A stretch of 64,000 nt of DNA from assembly GCA_002070185.1 (NCBI GenBank), contig MWCT01000010.1, positions 61,889 through 125,888 of the forward strand, in the 5' to 3' direction. The notes under the pieces are model-generated. The model did no database searches and was not told the origin of the DNA. It saw only the letters and a program-made list of their open reading frames with translations. Below, in pieces: positions 9,176 to 18,714 of the stretch. This DNA is from a candidate division BRC1 bacterium ADurb.Bin183. Lineage in GTDB: Bacteria > Sumerlaeota > Sumerlaeia > MWCT01. Position numbers and translations under genes: made by a program. The first letter of the stretch is position 1; the number at the start of each line of letters is the position of its first letter.

Positions 9176-11851
9176 GTGCAAGACAATCGTTTTTATCCGT
9201 TTGAGGAAATCGAGCATAAATGGCAATCCCGCTGGGCAGAACGAAATCTTTTTAAAACCGCAAACGATGGCAAACGCCCCAAATATTACGTCCTTGAAAT
9301 GTTCCCCTATCCCAGCGGACGCCTCCACATGGGACATGTCAGAAATTACACCATCGGCGACGCTATGGCGCGTTTCATGCGCATGAAAGGCTTTGATGTG
9401 ATTTATCCGATGGGATTCGACGCCTTTGGACTGCCCGCCGAGAACGCAGCCATCAAAGCCGCGCGCGAACAAGGTATCGCCCTCGATCCCGCCGCATTCA
9501 CTCAACGCTGCATGGACGACATGGTCGCCGCCCTCAAACGAATGGGATATTCTTACGACTGGGACAGATTCCTTGCCACCTGCTACCCCGAATATTATAA
9601 ATGGAATCAACTTGTCTTTTTACGAATGTTCGAAAAAGGCATTGCCTATCGCAAAAAAGCGGCTGTCAATTGGTGCCCCGATTGCGACACTGTCCTTGCC
9701 AACGAACAAGTCATTGACGGCAAATGCTGGAGGCACACGGAAACAACCGTTGAAATCCGGCAACTCACGCAATGGTTCTTCAAAATCACGGATTATGCGG
9801 AAGAATTGCTCAACGAACTCGATAACCTCACCGGCTGGCCTGAACACGTCCGCATCATGCAGCGCAATTGGATTGGCAGGAGCGATGGCTGCCTTGTCAA
9901 TTTCGAACTCGCGGACCCCCGCCCCGGCGAAGATAAAAACCTCCCCATCTTCACCACCCGCCCCGACACCCTTTATGGTGTTACATTCATGGTCATTGCG
10001 CCGGAGCATCCCCGCGCTTTTGAAATGGCAAAAGGCACACCGCAGGAATCCGCCGTCCGCGAATTTATCAATCGCGTGGCAATACAAGATAGAAGCGTCC
10101 GCACCGCAGATGACCGCGAAAAAGAAGGCGTCTGGCTTGGACGCGAGGCAATTAACCCCCTCACCGGCGACCGCATCAAACTTTTTACCGCCAACTTTGT
10201 CCTCATGGAATATGGCACCGGATGCATCATGGCAGTCCCCGCCCACGACCAGCGCGATTTTGAATTCGCAAAAAAATACAACATCCCAATAAAAATAGTC
10301 ATTCGTCCAGAAAGTGAAAAAACCATTTCGCAACAGCAAAAAACATACATCGAAGAATGGCTCCGCGCCGGTATGCCCGATGACGGCAGCGGCATGAAAG
10401 GCGCCTTCATTGAACCGGGAATCCTGCACAATTCCGGTCCTTTCACAGGCACCCCTTCAACAGAAGGCATCGGCAAAATCGCCCAGTATGTGGCAGATAA
10501 AAAAATAGGAAACAAAACCGTCCAATATAAACTGCGCGACTGGCTCATCTCCCGCCAGCGATACTGGGGCACGCCGATTCCTATCATCTATTGCGAAAAA
10601 TGCGACGCCGTCGGCGAACGCGAAGAAAACCTCCCAGTTGTGCTCCCAACCGATGTTTCATTCGATGCAAAAGGCAACCCCCTCCGCACATCAAAAACAT
10701 TCATTGACACCCGATGCCCCAAATGCGGCGCGCCCGCAAAACGCGAAACCGACACAATGGACACCTTCGTGGACTCTTCATGGTATTTCCTCCGCTATTG
10801 CGACCCAAAAAATACCGAATTGCCATTCTCGCCGGAAGCGGAACAAAAATGGATGCCCGTTGATCAATACATCGGCGGCGTCGAACACGCCATCATGCAT
10901 CTGCTCTACGCCCGATTTTATACCAAAGTCCTGCGCGACCTTGGATTTGTAAAATGCGGCGAACCATTCAAAAACCTCTTCACACAAGGCATGGTCTGCA
11001 AAGAGGCGCCCTTTTGCCCACAATGCAACACGGCGATTCCCGTCAACAACCTCACTGATGGCAAATGCTCCCGCCACTGTTGCAACGTGGAAATGAGAAG
11101 CGTCAAAATGTCCAAATCCCTCGGCAACACAGTTGACCCATCGGCGCTCATAAACAAACTCGGCGCGGACTCCCTGCGCTTATTTATCCTCTTTGCCTCT
11201 CCAGCAGAAAAAGAACTTGAATGGAGCGACCAAGGCGTGGAAGGCGCCTCGCGATTCTTAAACCGCATCTGGCGTTATATCATGGCAAATAAAGAAGCCC
11301 TCCGCGAAGGCAAACGCCTTTGCGCCCAATCGCCGTTCAATCCCAACGAAAACGAAGCCGCAAAAAAACTTCACCGCATGACACACATCGCCATCGGACG
11401 CGTCACGAGCGACATCTCGCAGCGCTTCCATTTCAATACCGCAATAGCCGCATGTATGGAATTTTTGAACGGCATCACATCCTTTGAAATCAAAGAAGAT
11501 GAAATCACAAAAAAAGCCGCATTCGAAGCGGTAAAAACACTGCTCCTGCTTTTAGCGCCGATGGCGCCCCATCTAATGGAAGAGCTCATGGAGGAACTCG
11601 GATGCGAAGACTCCATCGCCACCCAGCCCTGGCCTGAGTTCGATGCGCAGGCGGCGGCGTTCGATGAAGTGGATATTGTGGTGCAGGTGTGCGGCAAAAT
11701 CAAAGCGCACCTGATGATACCGGCGGAGGCGGATGAAACATTTGTCCGCGAACGAGCGTTAGCCGATACCCGCGTCCAGCAAGCCCTTGGCGGAAAACCC
11801 ATCCGCAAAGCCATCTACGTCCCCAAAAAACTCTTCAACATCGTGGTGTGA
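9176..11851 (+). CDS. leuS: Leucine--tRNA ligase
   Basis: Charges tRNA-Leu in the cytoplasm. The HIGH-type motif is HMGH at residues 51-54 and the KMSKS motif is at 644-648; the editing domain (CP1) lies between, and Zn-ribbon-like CPDC/CPKC pairs are present. I place the start at the GTG at 9176 because AAGGAG sits six bases upstream; the frame is also open to a TTG at 9128 but that site has no ribosome-binding signal. The product is 891 residues, slightly longer than many LeuS of 820-880. The gene stands alone, divergent from the EEP gene, with a weak hairpin/U-tract after its stop. Confidence 0.97.
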   Translation: MQDNRFYPFEEIEHKWQSRWAERNLFKTANDGKRPKYYVLEMFPYPSGRLHMGHVRNYTIGDAMARFMRMKGFDVIYPMGFDAFGLPAENAAIKAAREQGIALDPAAFTQRCMDDMVAALKRMGYSYDWDRFLATCYPEYYKWNQLVFLRMFEKGIAYRKKAAVNWCPDCDTVLANEQVIDGKCWRHTETTVEIRQLTQWFFKITDYAEELLNELDNLTGWPEHVRIMQRNWIGRSDGCLVNFELADPRPGEDKNLPIFTTRPDTLYGVTFMVIAPEHPRAFEMAKGTPQESAVREFINRVAIQDRSVRTADDREKEGVWLGREAINPLTGDRIKLFTANFVLMEYGTGCIMAVPAHDQRDFEFAKKYNIPIKIVIRPESEKTISQQQKTYIEEWLRAGMPDDGSGMKGAFIEPGILHNSGPFTGTPSTEGIGKIAQYVADKKIGNKTVQYKLRDWLISRQRYWGTPIPIIYCEKCDAVGEREENLPVVLPTDVSFDAKGNPLRTSKTFIDTRCPKCGAPAKRETDTMDTFVDSSWYFLRYCDPKNTELPFSPEAEQKWMPVDQYIGGVEHAIMHLLYARFYTKVLRDLGFVKCGEPFKNLFTQGMVCKEAPFCPQCNTAIPVNNLTDGKCSRHCCNVEMRSVKMSKSLGNTVDPSALINKLGADSLRLFILFASPAEKELEWSDQGVEGASRFLNRIWRYIMANKEALREGKRLCAQSPFNPNENEAAKKLHRMTHIAIGRVTSDISQRFHFNTAIAACMEFLNGITSFEIKEDEITKKAAFEAVKTLLLLLAPMAPHLMEELMEELGCEDSIATQPWPEFDAQAAAFDEVDIVVQVCGKIKAHLMIPAEADETFVRERALADTRVQQALGGKPIRKAIYVPKKLFNIVV

Positions 11852-11899
11852 GTGAAACATAAAAAAGGCGATTTTGCAATTTTAGTTTTTTTTACTTGC

Positions 11900-11931
11900 A
11901 AATGATGTGGGGAATCATTTACCTATTTTTT
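11900..11931 (+). terminator. Possible weak terminator after leuS
   Basis: A 7-bp AT-rich stem (AAATGAT 11900-11906 with ATCATTT 11914-11920) is followed five bases later by a run of T at 11926-11931. The stem is weak and the T-run is displaced, so this is only a candidate. Confidence 0.3.
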
Positions 11932-11959
11932 GAGTATTACATAAGAATTAAACGGCGAT

Positions 11960-13522
11960 ATGTATATTCAAGATATATATAACATTGCTAAGAATGGCAA
12001 CCCCGATCTTGCTATAGAATCTTTGCGCCCCTTTTTAACAAATCAAGAAAACAGAATACAAAATATTTTTACTCTTGCGTATTGCTATGAATTAAAGAAA
12101 GAATATCCTTTAGCGCGCTATTTGTATTCTTATGTAATAAAATTTGAACCTACAAATCAGGAATACACTGCAAATTATAAAAGATGCGATGATTTATATA
12201 ATAAATCTATCAATGACGCAAGATCGCTCAAAAACGGTATTTTGTATATTTTGATAGGCGTTCTTTTAATTCTATTTGGTGTCGTGTGTTTTGCGTCATT
12301 ATTTTGGGAATCGTTTGCGAGTTTGATTGTTGAAATTGTGGATATTAATACTCCTGATTATTTATTACCCTTAGTAATTGCTTCTATTGTTTTTGCATTT
12401 TTTGGCGTATCTTTCATTTTTTTTGGCTTAATAAAATATTACAAAAAAACGCGGATGGTCAAATCTGCAATAGGCCCTAATTTTAGCGATTCTAATCATA
12501 TAATATGTTGGTCTTGTGGTCTCGCGCGAACGAAAAAATTTATTCCATGTCCCATATGTATGGCTTCGAGATTAACACCTGATGAGAAAACCGCAAATCA
12601 AAGAAAATACGCAAGTTTATTATTATATGCAAGAATTGGGTTAGTTGCAATAATATGTATAATAGTTTATGCCGAAATTAAATACAAGATTAGTAAAAAA
12701 ATTAAAATAAAAAACAACACTGACAAAGAACATATATTTGCGCCGTCCCAAGAACCCTCCCATGCCAGTAAAGTCAAAAATTATAATGTGAATAATAAGG
12801 ATAAACCTAAATTAGCCGAAACTCCCTATCAAAATCCTGATAATGCTTTATTAAAAGGTGATTTGGAAAAGATTGAATCATTGCTTGATAATTTGTCAAA
12901 AATAAGTGAATCTGTTGATTCGGAAAAAGAGGATTTTATTTATAAGGGAATGAACCCGGATAAAATATTAGATAAATTGATTATTCTACAAAACAAGAAC
13001 GCTAAATATACTGTTGATCAGGTAATGGAAAATGCAGTGTTGACTCCTTTTTACTCTTTTCATATTAACATCAAAGATTTCGAAAAAAAGATTGGCGCTT
13101 CGATTCTTAATACTGTGGACGAAGGGGGTGATTTTTGGCTTATAGTTGCTTTAAAAGATGGAGCGGTTCGTGTGAGGGTGGATGAATCCGATTATGACAA
13201 TGGGAAATTTACCACTATTTCTGATGGCGTCACGCCATTTATTGAAAGAGTTGGGCCAACAATCGAAGAGTCCAGCGGTTCTGCTAAAATGAGCATAAGC
13301 GAATTGAAGGGGAAAATAGTCCGTTCGTATTATATCAAAGACAAAAAAGTCTTTTTGAAGGAAGTTGGACCGATTATTGGCATTTCTTCTTATGGTGTTG
13401 ACGAGTATGCTTTGATAGTCAAATGCACAGACGGTTTAGCGCTTGTTACTGTTGACCATGCTTCGTATGATATGAAGGGGAAAGTATGGATAAAAAAAGT
13501 TGAAAAAAACAAAATATTTTAG
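11960..13522 (+). CDS. AT-rich membrane protein with TPR-like N-terminus and zinc ribbon, function unknown
   Basis: I do not recognise this 520-residue protein. The first 75 residues resemble a TPR-type helical repeat (LAIESLRPFL, TLAYCYELKKEYPLARYLYSYVI). Two membrane helices follow at about 95-120 and 135-160, then a zinc-ribbon-like CWSCG...CPIC loop (about 179-196) and a third helix near 215-235. The C-terminal 280 residues are charged; two stretches in it (near NTVDEGGDFWLIVALKDGAVRV and near ISSYGVDEYALIVKCTDGLALV) look like internal copies of one beta-rich unit. Base composition is clearly more AT-rich than leuS upstream. It is followed 11 bp later by another zinc-ribbon membrane protein, so the two probably form an operon. 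Confidence 0.75.
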   Translation: MYIQDIYNIAKNGNPDLAIESLRPFLTNQENRIQNIFTLAYCYELKKEYPLARYLYSYVIKFEPTNQEYTANYKRCDDLYNKSINDARSLKNGILYILIGVLLILFGVVCFASLFWESFASLIVEIVDINTPDYLLPLVIASIVFAFFGVSFIFFGLIKYYKKTRMVKSAIGPNFSDSNHIICWSCGLARTKKFIPCPICMASRLTPDEKTANQRKYASLLLYARIGLVAIICIIVYAEIKYKISKKIKIKNNTDKEHIFAPSQEPSHASKVKNYNVNNKDKPKLAETPYQNPDNALLKGDLEKIESLLDNLSKISESVDSEKEDFIYKGMNPDKILDKLIILQNKNAKYTVDQVMENAVLTPFYSFHINIKDFEKKIGASILNTVDEGGDFWLIVALKDGAVRVRVDESDYDNGKFTTISDGVTPFIERVGPTIEESSGSAKMSISELKGKIVRSYYIKDKKVFLKEVGPIIGISSYGVDEYALIVKCTDGLALVTVDHASYDMKGKVWIKKVEKNKIF

Positions 13523-13533
13523 GAGGTGTTGCT

Positions 13534-14220
13534 ATGTTTTGTCCAAAATGCGGAACAAAGAACGAAAATAATGCAGAGAAATGTGTAAATTGTGGAGAAT
13601 CGCTTGCCGCATCAGCGGCTGTGGCAAATGTAGTGAAAACGGCATCAAAGGATGCTTTGTCGGCTTTTAAAACCTTTTTTACTAATCCAGTTGGGGGATT
13701 AGCAGATGCTTTTTCTTCGCTTGGATTACAACGCGCAATGCATGTGGGCATCTTTTTTGGGATTGTTTTTGCAATTTCGTTAACTTGGAGTTCTCGGGTT
13801 ACATTTAATGTTTTTAAGTTGTTTCTTAGCAATAAAATATTTATTAAAAACGACATCTCTGATACAATTAAAGTATTTATATGGGCGCTTATTCCATTTG
13901 CGAGCTTAGCCTTAGCCTGTGCGATAACCCGTATTATTTTTAGAGGTGTGGGTAAATTCGGGCAAGATGTTTTTATTGCTGGCGCTTCTTTGTTGCCGTT
14001 AAGCATTTTGTTTGTTTTGATAAGAGTTCTTGGGATGCGTAACATTGAGGTGATAATGATAATAGCAGTATTTGCGATTGTTACAACGATTATGATGCTT
14101 TTTGCGGGTTGTACGCGTTTGTCTAATGTTACTGAACGAACTGGCACGCTATCGGTGCCAATAATATTGATTGCAACAATTTGGATTTCAAAAATCCTCC
14201 TTGTTTCCTTTTTTGTTTAA
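13534..14220 (+). CDS. Zinc-ribbon membrane protein, Yip1-like fold possible
   Basis: A 228-residue protein opening with a classical double CxxC zinc ribbon (CPKCG...CVNCG, residues 3-23), an Ala/Lys-rich linker, then about five hydrophobic segments (near 70-90, 110-130, 145-165, 170-190 and 205-225). The layout matches small zinc-ribbon/Yip1-type or DUF membrane proteins, whose roles are unknown. AGGAGGTG lies seven bases before the ATG, one of the strongest ribosome-binding sites in the window. It lies 11 bp after the preceding AT-rich gene and shares its base composition, so the two are likely one unit. Nothing identifies a partner or substrate. Confidence 0.75.
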   Translation: MFCPKCGTKNENNAEKCVNCGESLAASAAVANVVKTASKDALSAFKTFFTNPVGGLADAFSSLGLQRAMHVGIFFGIVFAISLTWSSRVTFNVFKLFLSNKIFIKNDISDTIKVFIWALIPFASLALACAITRIIFRGVGKFGQDVFIAGASLLPLSILFVLIRVLGMRNIEVIMIIAVFAIVTTIMMLFAGCTRLSNVTERTGTLSVPIILIATIWISKILLVSFFV

Positions 14221-14307
14221 TTGAGTTTATAATGACTTGAATCATTTGAGGGGGTGAATTTTTTGCTACCTTTTTCCATACCCCCCAAAGGTTAAAAAAC
14301 GAAAAAA

Positions 14308-14736
14308 TTATTTTAATGTATTTTTATGGCTCCTGAGCCATGTTTCTAAAATCAAAGTAGCGGCTATGATGTCTCGCTTTTGGCGGCGGCTCTCGCGGCG
14401 CATCCCCGCCTCGATTAATAGACGCTCCGATGCTGATGTGGTCAATCGTTCATCCTGAAAAATAATCTCGATGCCGGGATGTTTGCTGGAAAAGGTTTTA
14501 GCAAATTGACGAGCCGCATCGGTTGCCGGACATTCATTCCCATTCATTTTCAGCGGCAACCCCACTACCGCCCTAGCCGGTTTAATCTCCCCGACAATCT
14601 CATCAAGGCGTTTCCACTCAGAGCCGCGTCCATCCCGAACAACCACATCCAGCGGTTGTGCCGTGATGCCCAGCGCGTCGCTCACCGCCACGCCGATGCG
14701 CTTTTCCCCGACATCTATGCCCAACACGCGCCCCAT
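14308..14736 (-). CDS. ruvX: RuvX/YqgF-family putative Holliday junction resolvase / pre-16S rRNA nuclease
   Basis: A 142-residue RNase H-fold protein of normal family length. GIDVGEKRIGVAVSD at the N-terminus carries the first catalytic Asp, VVGLPLKMNG the central strand motif, FQDERLTT the Glu and DIIAATLIL the last Asp region. Known roles of the family are 5' maturation of 16S rRNA and a proposed Holliday-junction activity. It lies 43 bp downstream of the response-regulator gene, at the end of the long minus-strand run, and may be co-transcribed with it. Confidence 0.93.
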   Translation of the reverse strand: MGRVLGIDVGEKRIGVAVSDALGITAQPLDVVVRDGRGSEWKRLDEIVGEIKPARAVVGLPLKMNGNECPATDAARQFAKTFSSKHPGIEIIFQDERLTTSASERLLIEAGMRRESRRQKRDIIAATLILETWLRSHKNTLK

Positions 14737-14779
14737 GATATTAACCTATGACCCGATGTCCCAATGTCTTAAAAAAAAA

Positions 14780-16075
14780 TTATACGATTCGACAAATGAA
14801 ATGCAAACAGTTGATAGCCGTGTCGCGGAGATTGGACACCTTTTCCATCTCGTTGATTTCAGGGTGAATATAAGGGTTGCGGAAATGCTGCAGGCTGATG
14901 AGCAGGTCGGCGAATTTTGTCACATCCTCATCGGTTTCGATTCCCTTGATGCCCAGCGGGTTATTCACCTCGATGGGTTGGTTCATTTTCTTATAGGAAT
15001 AACTCCTGCCAAAGCATAATATCACAATCCCCAACGCCTTAAGCCCGTCCGGTTTGTAGCGGCTTTCGTGCTCCATGATGCGCTGGAAGACCTGTTTCAC
15101 ATTATCAATCGTGAAATCATAATCCTTGCCGATAAAAGTCTGCAAACGTAAAAGGTATTGATGATAAAAAATATCAAGATGACCTGTCCGCGGGTCAACC
15201 ATTTGGCGGATTAAATCATATGTCTGCGGGCTGCCAAGGAAGCGGGAGAGCTTTTTTTTCAATCGGAATTTTGCCTCATTTTCCACAGCAAAGCTATAAG
15301 AAAATCCGATATTGCGCGAAAAGGCGTCGCCGGTGGGGCGGGGCGCTCCATCCGCCGACTGCAGTCGGTAGAAAAATTCTGCCGTCATCAAAGAATCGCG
15401 GGAGTCTGCATGAAAATTATCGAAGTCGGAAAAATCCTTGCGGAAATCCGCCTCCACATCCCGAAGCATCCCCGCCCGCTCCGGCTGCGACATAAGGCGG
15501 CTGGCATCTGCCACAGTGTCCTGCCGCAGCTCGGCGCTGCGCAAGTTCACCAGTGTGTCGTATGCCTCGCTTTGAATGTAGGGATGCAGATTTTTTCGCG
15601 CGAGGATTTCCTCAAGTTTGGCGATGGCGGCAACTTTTGCTGCGGGCTCTTCCGCCTGTTGGCACCCCAGAACTTCTTTCAAAAGCGCGCGGTTTGTTTC
15701 ATATTCTACGCTTGCCTGTTTGATGCTTTCATAAAGCCGTTGCAGGCGCTCCTCGATGTTGGATTTGCTGATAACGTCAGAGGCGCCCAGCTTCGTGGCT
15801 ATAGCCCCCTCTTCAAAAGTCCCGACGGCGCTAATCATCACAATCGGCAGCAGCGGATCAATGCCTTTTGCCTGACGTATCAAATCAAGCCCCTCGGTCG
15901 GCGTTCTCATGCAAAGGTCTGTCACCAGAACATCCGGTTGCTGAGCCTTTAAAACCTCCAACGCATCGCCCGCATGTTCCGCCTCGCAAACATCAAAATT
16001 ATGCAGCATCATGTTCCGCTTGAACGCATCCCGATAAATCTTGTTATCATCCACTATTAAAACTTTTACAGCCAT
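14780..16075 (-). CDS. Response regulator: REC domain plus HEPN-like C-terminal region
   Basis: A 431-residue protein. Residues 3-118 form a receiver domain with acidic pair Asp9-Asp10, phosphoacceptor Asp53 (VTDLCM), Ser82 and Lys104. The remaining 310 residues are not a standard DNA-binding, GGDEF or kinase output. They are mostly helical, and near the end LQHFRNPYIHPEI contains an Arg-x4-His motif (Arg399-His404) followed by a helix, the arrangement found in HEPN domains, many of which are RNases. I see this motif directly; the HEPN assignment is inference. The start has GAGGTG at good spacing. It lies 9 bp after its presumed cognate kinase gene. Confidence 0.85.
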   Translation of the reverse strand: MAVKVLIVDDNKIYRDAFKRNMMLHNFDVCEAEHAGDALEVLKAQQPDVLVTDLCMRTPTEGLDLIRQAKGIDPLLPIVMISAVGTFEEGAIATKLGASDVISKSNIEERLQRLYESIKQASVEYETNRALLKEVLGCQQAEEPAAKVAAIAKLEEILARKNLHPYIQSEAYDTLVNLRSAELRQDTVADASRLMSQPERAGMLRDVEADFRKDFSDFDNFHADSRDSLMTAEFFYRLQSADGAPRPTGDAFSRNIGFSYSFAVENEAKFRLKKKLSRFLGSPQTYDLIRQMVDPRTGHLDIFYHQYLLRLQTFIGKDYDFTIDNVKQVFQRIMEHESRYKPDGLKALGIVILCFGRSYSYKKMNQPIEVNNPLGIKGIETDEDVTKFADLLISLQHFRNPYIHPEINEMEKVSNLRDTAINCLHFICRIV

Positions 16076-16084
16076 GTTTACACC

Positions 16085-18061
16085 TCAATCTTGGTCTTTC
16101 GATTCGGGCATCTCGCGGTTGAGATATATGAGAAACTCGGCGCCGCCCTCGGGATGATTTCGCGGCTGAATCCGCCCCTTGTGAAACTCCGTGATGATGG
16201 TATAAACCCAGTTCAACCCCAGACCTTCGCCCTCCTCATTTTTCTTAGTGGAAAACCCAAGGCTGAAAATGCGGTCAATTTCCATCGGCGTAGCAATTTC
16301 CCCGCGCTCATTCCGAATACCGTGCCCGCTGTCCCGGATGGATATCACAACCTGGTCCGCCTTTTCATCAAAAGTGGTCTTAACGTTGATAAAGCCCACA
16401 ACGCCTTCCGCGCCAGATTTGCGTTTGATGGCTTCAAGGGCGTTTGTCAGAATGTTGAACACAGCCAGTTTCACAAGGCGTTCTTCCAAACGGCAAGGCG
16501 GAATCTCCGCCGCAAGGCTTGTTCGGATATCAATATTCGCCGATGTGGAAAGTCGGAACAAATCCACAATCTCCTGCAACAGGCGGTTCACATCAACATA
16601 TTCAAAACGCGGGCGCTTGATAAACGAAAACGAGCGATACACATTCACAATCTGTTGAAGAAACATTGTGTTGTTAAGCACGGCGGCAAGCGATTCTTTG
16701 AAAATTTTCTGCTTCTCCGGCGAGCGCTTAATCTCATCCTCCTCCATGTCCAAAAACGACTTCACCGCAAGGAGGTCGAGCTTGCTGGTGGCAATGATAT
16801 TAGTCAGGTCATGCCCCAGATTGCGGGAAAGGCTGATGGTTGCCTCGCTCTTTTCCTTGAAGATAATCTTGCGTTGGTTCTCGATGGATTGCAGCCCTAA
16901 GCGTATTTCATCTGTGAGAAGGCGATACGTTTCCAGATGCCATCTATCCGGCGCGCAACTTTTTCCCGAATCGGGAACGTGGACGCCAATCAACACCTCG
17001 TTGAAGTCTTTATCTGAAAGGATGATATCCGACCAAGCGAAAATCTGCCGAGAATCAAGTTGCAAAACAAATGCCGCATTCTTTAATTTTTTCTCAATAA
17101 GCGGAACCGCCGGCGTTGCCGTCTGTGAAAGAATATAACTTTTCATTGCCGGAGGCAGCCCCGCATTGCATCGCCTACCGCTCGAATATTCCCCCGCAAC
17201 TTCAAAATTGCTGTCGTCTCTTCGCTTGAGAATCAAAAAATAAATGCAATCAAACTCAAACAGTCCCGCCGTAAATTCAGCCAGCTCCGTCATAATCCGA
17301 TTCTGATCCAGATTAGCGCTCGTCGCAAGGAAATCCTTCAACTTCTGATTGACCCGAGTCAAAAGCGAATCGCGCGCAAGGTTATTATATTCCTTTTCAA
17401 GCAACGTTTTGGGACGCTCAAAAAGGTGCGGCGCGCGGCCGCGCGATTCTTCCAGATACGCCACCACGCGCTTCACAGGAAGGATGAGATACTTGAGAAT
17501 AAAAAAATACGACAGCGATAAAACAATGATGACTATCAGGGCGTAAATCCGATATTCGCTGGTCAAATCCTCGATTCGTTTATCCTTTTTCGGCGTGGTA
17601 TAACCAAGAATCAACCGCCCGACCGGCGCATTTTTGACAGGGTCGGATATCTTGAGACTTGTTTGCCCGCGGAAGTCTTTTAAGATGAGCGAATTGGAAT
17701 AAGTGTTATACTCGCGGAATTTGCTTCTTTCCTCCTTAAGCAAAATCTGACGGTCCGCATCTTCAAGAATGATTCGATAGATGCTCGTATCCCCATCCAG
17801 AATTTTCAAAAGCGATTTGCTCAGCGAGGTCTTGGCTTTCTCGCGCTCCTCTGGACTCCTTGCTTCGAGCATCAAACGCGAGCGAAGGGTCAAATCTTCC
17901 TGATCCAGCGGAAAAAACTCCTCCCAAAAATTGACGATAATCTCCTTTTTGCGCACCTGATAATTCTGCCGGTCGAGTTCCAGCAATATCAGCGCCAATG
18001 TGGCAACAAATGCAACTATTGAAAATACTAAAATATGATATTGTTTGAATCGCGAAAACAA
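16085..18061 (-). CDS. Membrane sensor histidine kinase
   Basis: A 658-residue kinase with two membrane helices (about 10-28 and 172-194) bracketing an extracytoplasmic sensor of about 140 residues. A GAF-like cytoplasmic region (about 240-400) follows, then the dimerisation/phosphorylation helix with NLGHDLTNI, giving His417 as the likely phosphosite. The ATPase domain has the N box (NILTNALEAI), G1 (IRDSGHGI) and G2 (GEGLGLNW). The H box is GHDLTN rather than SHELRTP, as in other HDLTNI-type kinases. The only start compatible with the frame is TTG at 18061, because an in-frame stop lies 20 bases upstream. It heads the pair with the response regulator 9 bp downstream, which is the expected phosphotransfer partner. 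Confidence 0.9.
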   Translation of the reverse strand: MFSRFKQYHILVFSIVAFVATLALILLELDRQNYQVRKKEIIVNFWEEFFPLDQEDLTLRSRLMLEARSPEEREKAKTSLSKSLLKILDGDTSIYRIILEDADRQILLKEERSKFREYNTYSNSLILKDFRGQTSLKISDPVKNAPVGRLILGYTTPKKDKRIEDLTSEYRIYALIVIIVLSLSYFFILKYLILPVKRVVAYLEESRGRAPHLFERPKTLLEKEYNNLARDSLLTRVNQKLKDFLATSANLDQNRIMTELAEFTAGLFEFDCIYFLILKRRDDSNFEVAGEYSSGRRCNAGLPPAMKSYILSQTATPAVPLIEKKLKNAAFVLQLDSRQIFAWSDIILSDKDFNEVLIGVHVPDSGKSCAPDRWHLETYRLLTDEIRLGLQSIENQRKIIFKEKSEATISLSRNLGHDLTNIIATSKLDLLAVKSFLDMEEDEIKRSPEKQKIFKESLAAVLNNTMFLQQIVNVYRSFSFIKRPRFEYVDVNRLLQEIVDLFRLSTSANIDIRTSLAAEIPPCRLEERLVKLAVFNILTNALEAIKRKSGAEGVVGFINVKTTFDEKADQVVISIRDSGHGIRNERGEIATPMEIDRIFSLGFSTKKNEEGEGLGLNWVYTIITEFHKGRIQPRNHPEGGAEFLIYLNREMPESKDQD

Positions 18062-18150
18062 TTTTATTTCCCAACCCCCTTATTGCGCGCCGCGAATCTG
18101 ATGGATATCTATATCCCGCAGTTCATAATTCTTAATTCAATTGTCTTGGT

Positions 18151-18705
18151 TTACTTCTTCACTACCCCCGGCTGCCATTTCCCCGTCAAAACCTCCAAAA
18201 CAGCCTGACGACCAACACCCTCCAAAAGCGTCTGAAGGGCATCCTCAGGCACAGTCATGGTCATGCGCCGGACGTCGCTGACGTAAGAATGAGAAACGCT
18301 GACCTCTTCGTATTCATTGAGCGGATTCAGCCGATCTTTTGGAGAATAAAGCTTCATTTGGAAGTTAACTTCCATCGTGCTCAAAAGGGGGAATTTATCT
18401 GAATCTGTGCTGGAAACACGGTTGTCGAAAGAAAGAATTATACCCTGAGCAACCGCATCTGCCTGCTCCGGCTTGGATACAACATTCAATCGCCCGTCCG
18501 CAAGAAAAGCCTCCACAGTGGCGCGAGTTGCCAACTCCTCCAGCCCCGCCTCATAAGAAGAATTGATGAACATCGGCACATAAACTGTTTGAATCTCCGG
18601 CGGCAGCGTCCTAACGCGCGGCTGGATTCGACAGCCGGCGCAAACCATTAAAACCGCCGCGCTGATAACCAAAAGGCACACCCGGCTAATAACCTTTTTT
18701 GGCAT
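18151..18705 (-). CDS. lptE: LptE-like LPS-assembly lipoprotein
   Basis: A 184-residue exported lipoprotein with a hydrophobic signal and a lipobox ending VCAGC (Cys24-25 region). The mature part has the LptE-family pattern: VYVPMFINSSYEAGLEELATRATVEAFL near the N-terminus, a SKPEQADAVAQG strand and paired beta strands (TMEVNFQMKLYS). LptE plugs the LptD outer-membrane barrel and helps deliver lipopolysaccharide to the surface. AGGAGT precedes the ATG. It lies 9 bp after the lolA-like gene, so the two outer-membrane biogenesis genes are probably one operon. Family sequence identity is usually low, so the call rests on length, lipobox and pattern. Confidence 0.8.
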   Translation of the reverse strand: MPKKVISRVCLLVISAAVLMVCAGCRIQPRVRTLPPEIQTVYVPMFINSSYEAGLEELATRATVEAFLADGRLNVVSKPEQADAVAQGIILSFDNRVSSTDSDKFPLLSTMEVNFQMKLYSPKDRLNPLNEYEEVSVSHSYVSDVRRMTMTVPEDALQTLLEGVGRQAVLEVLTGKWQPGVVKK

Positions 18706-18714
18706 GTTTGACTC

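Noticed and set aside
14240..14290. A G-run and a C-run after the zinc-ribbon gene that could pair as a terminator.
   Set aside because: The stem is interrupted, the loop exceeds 20 bases and no T-run follows.
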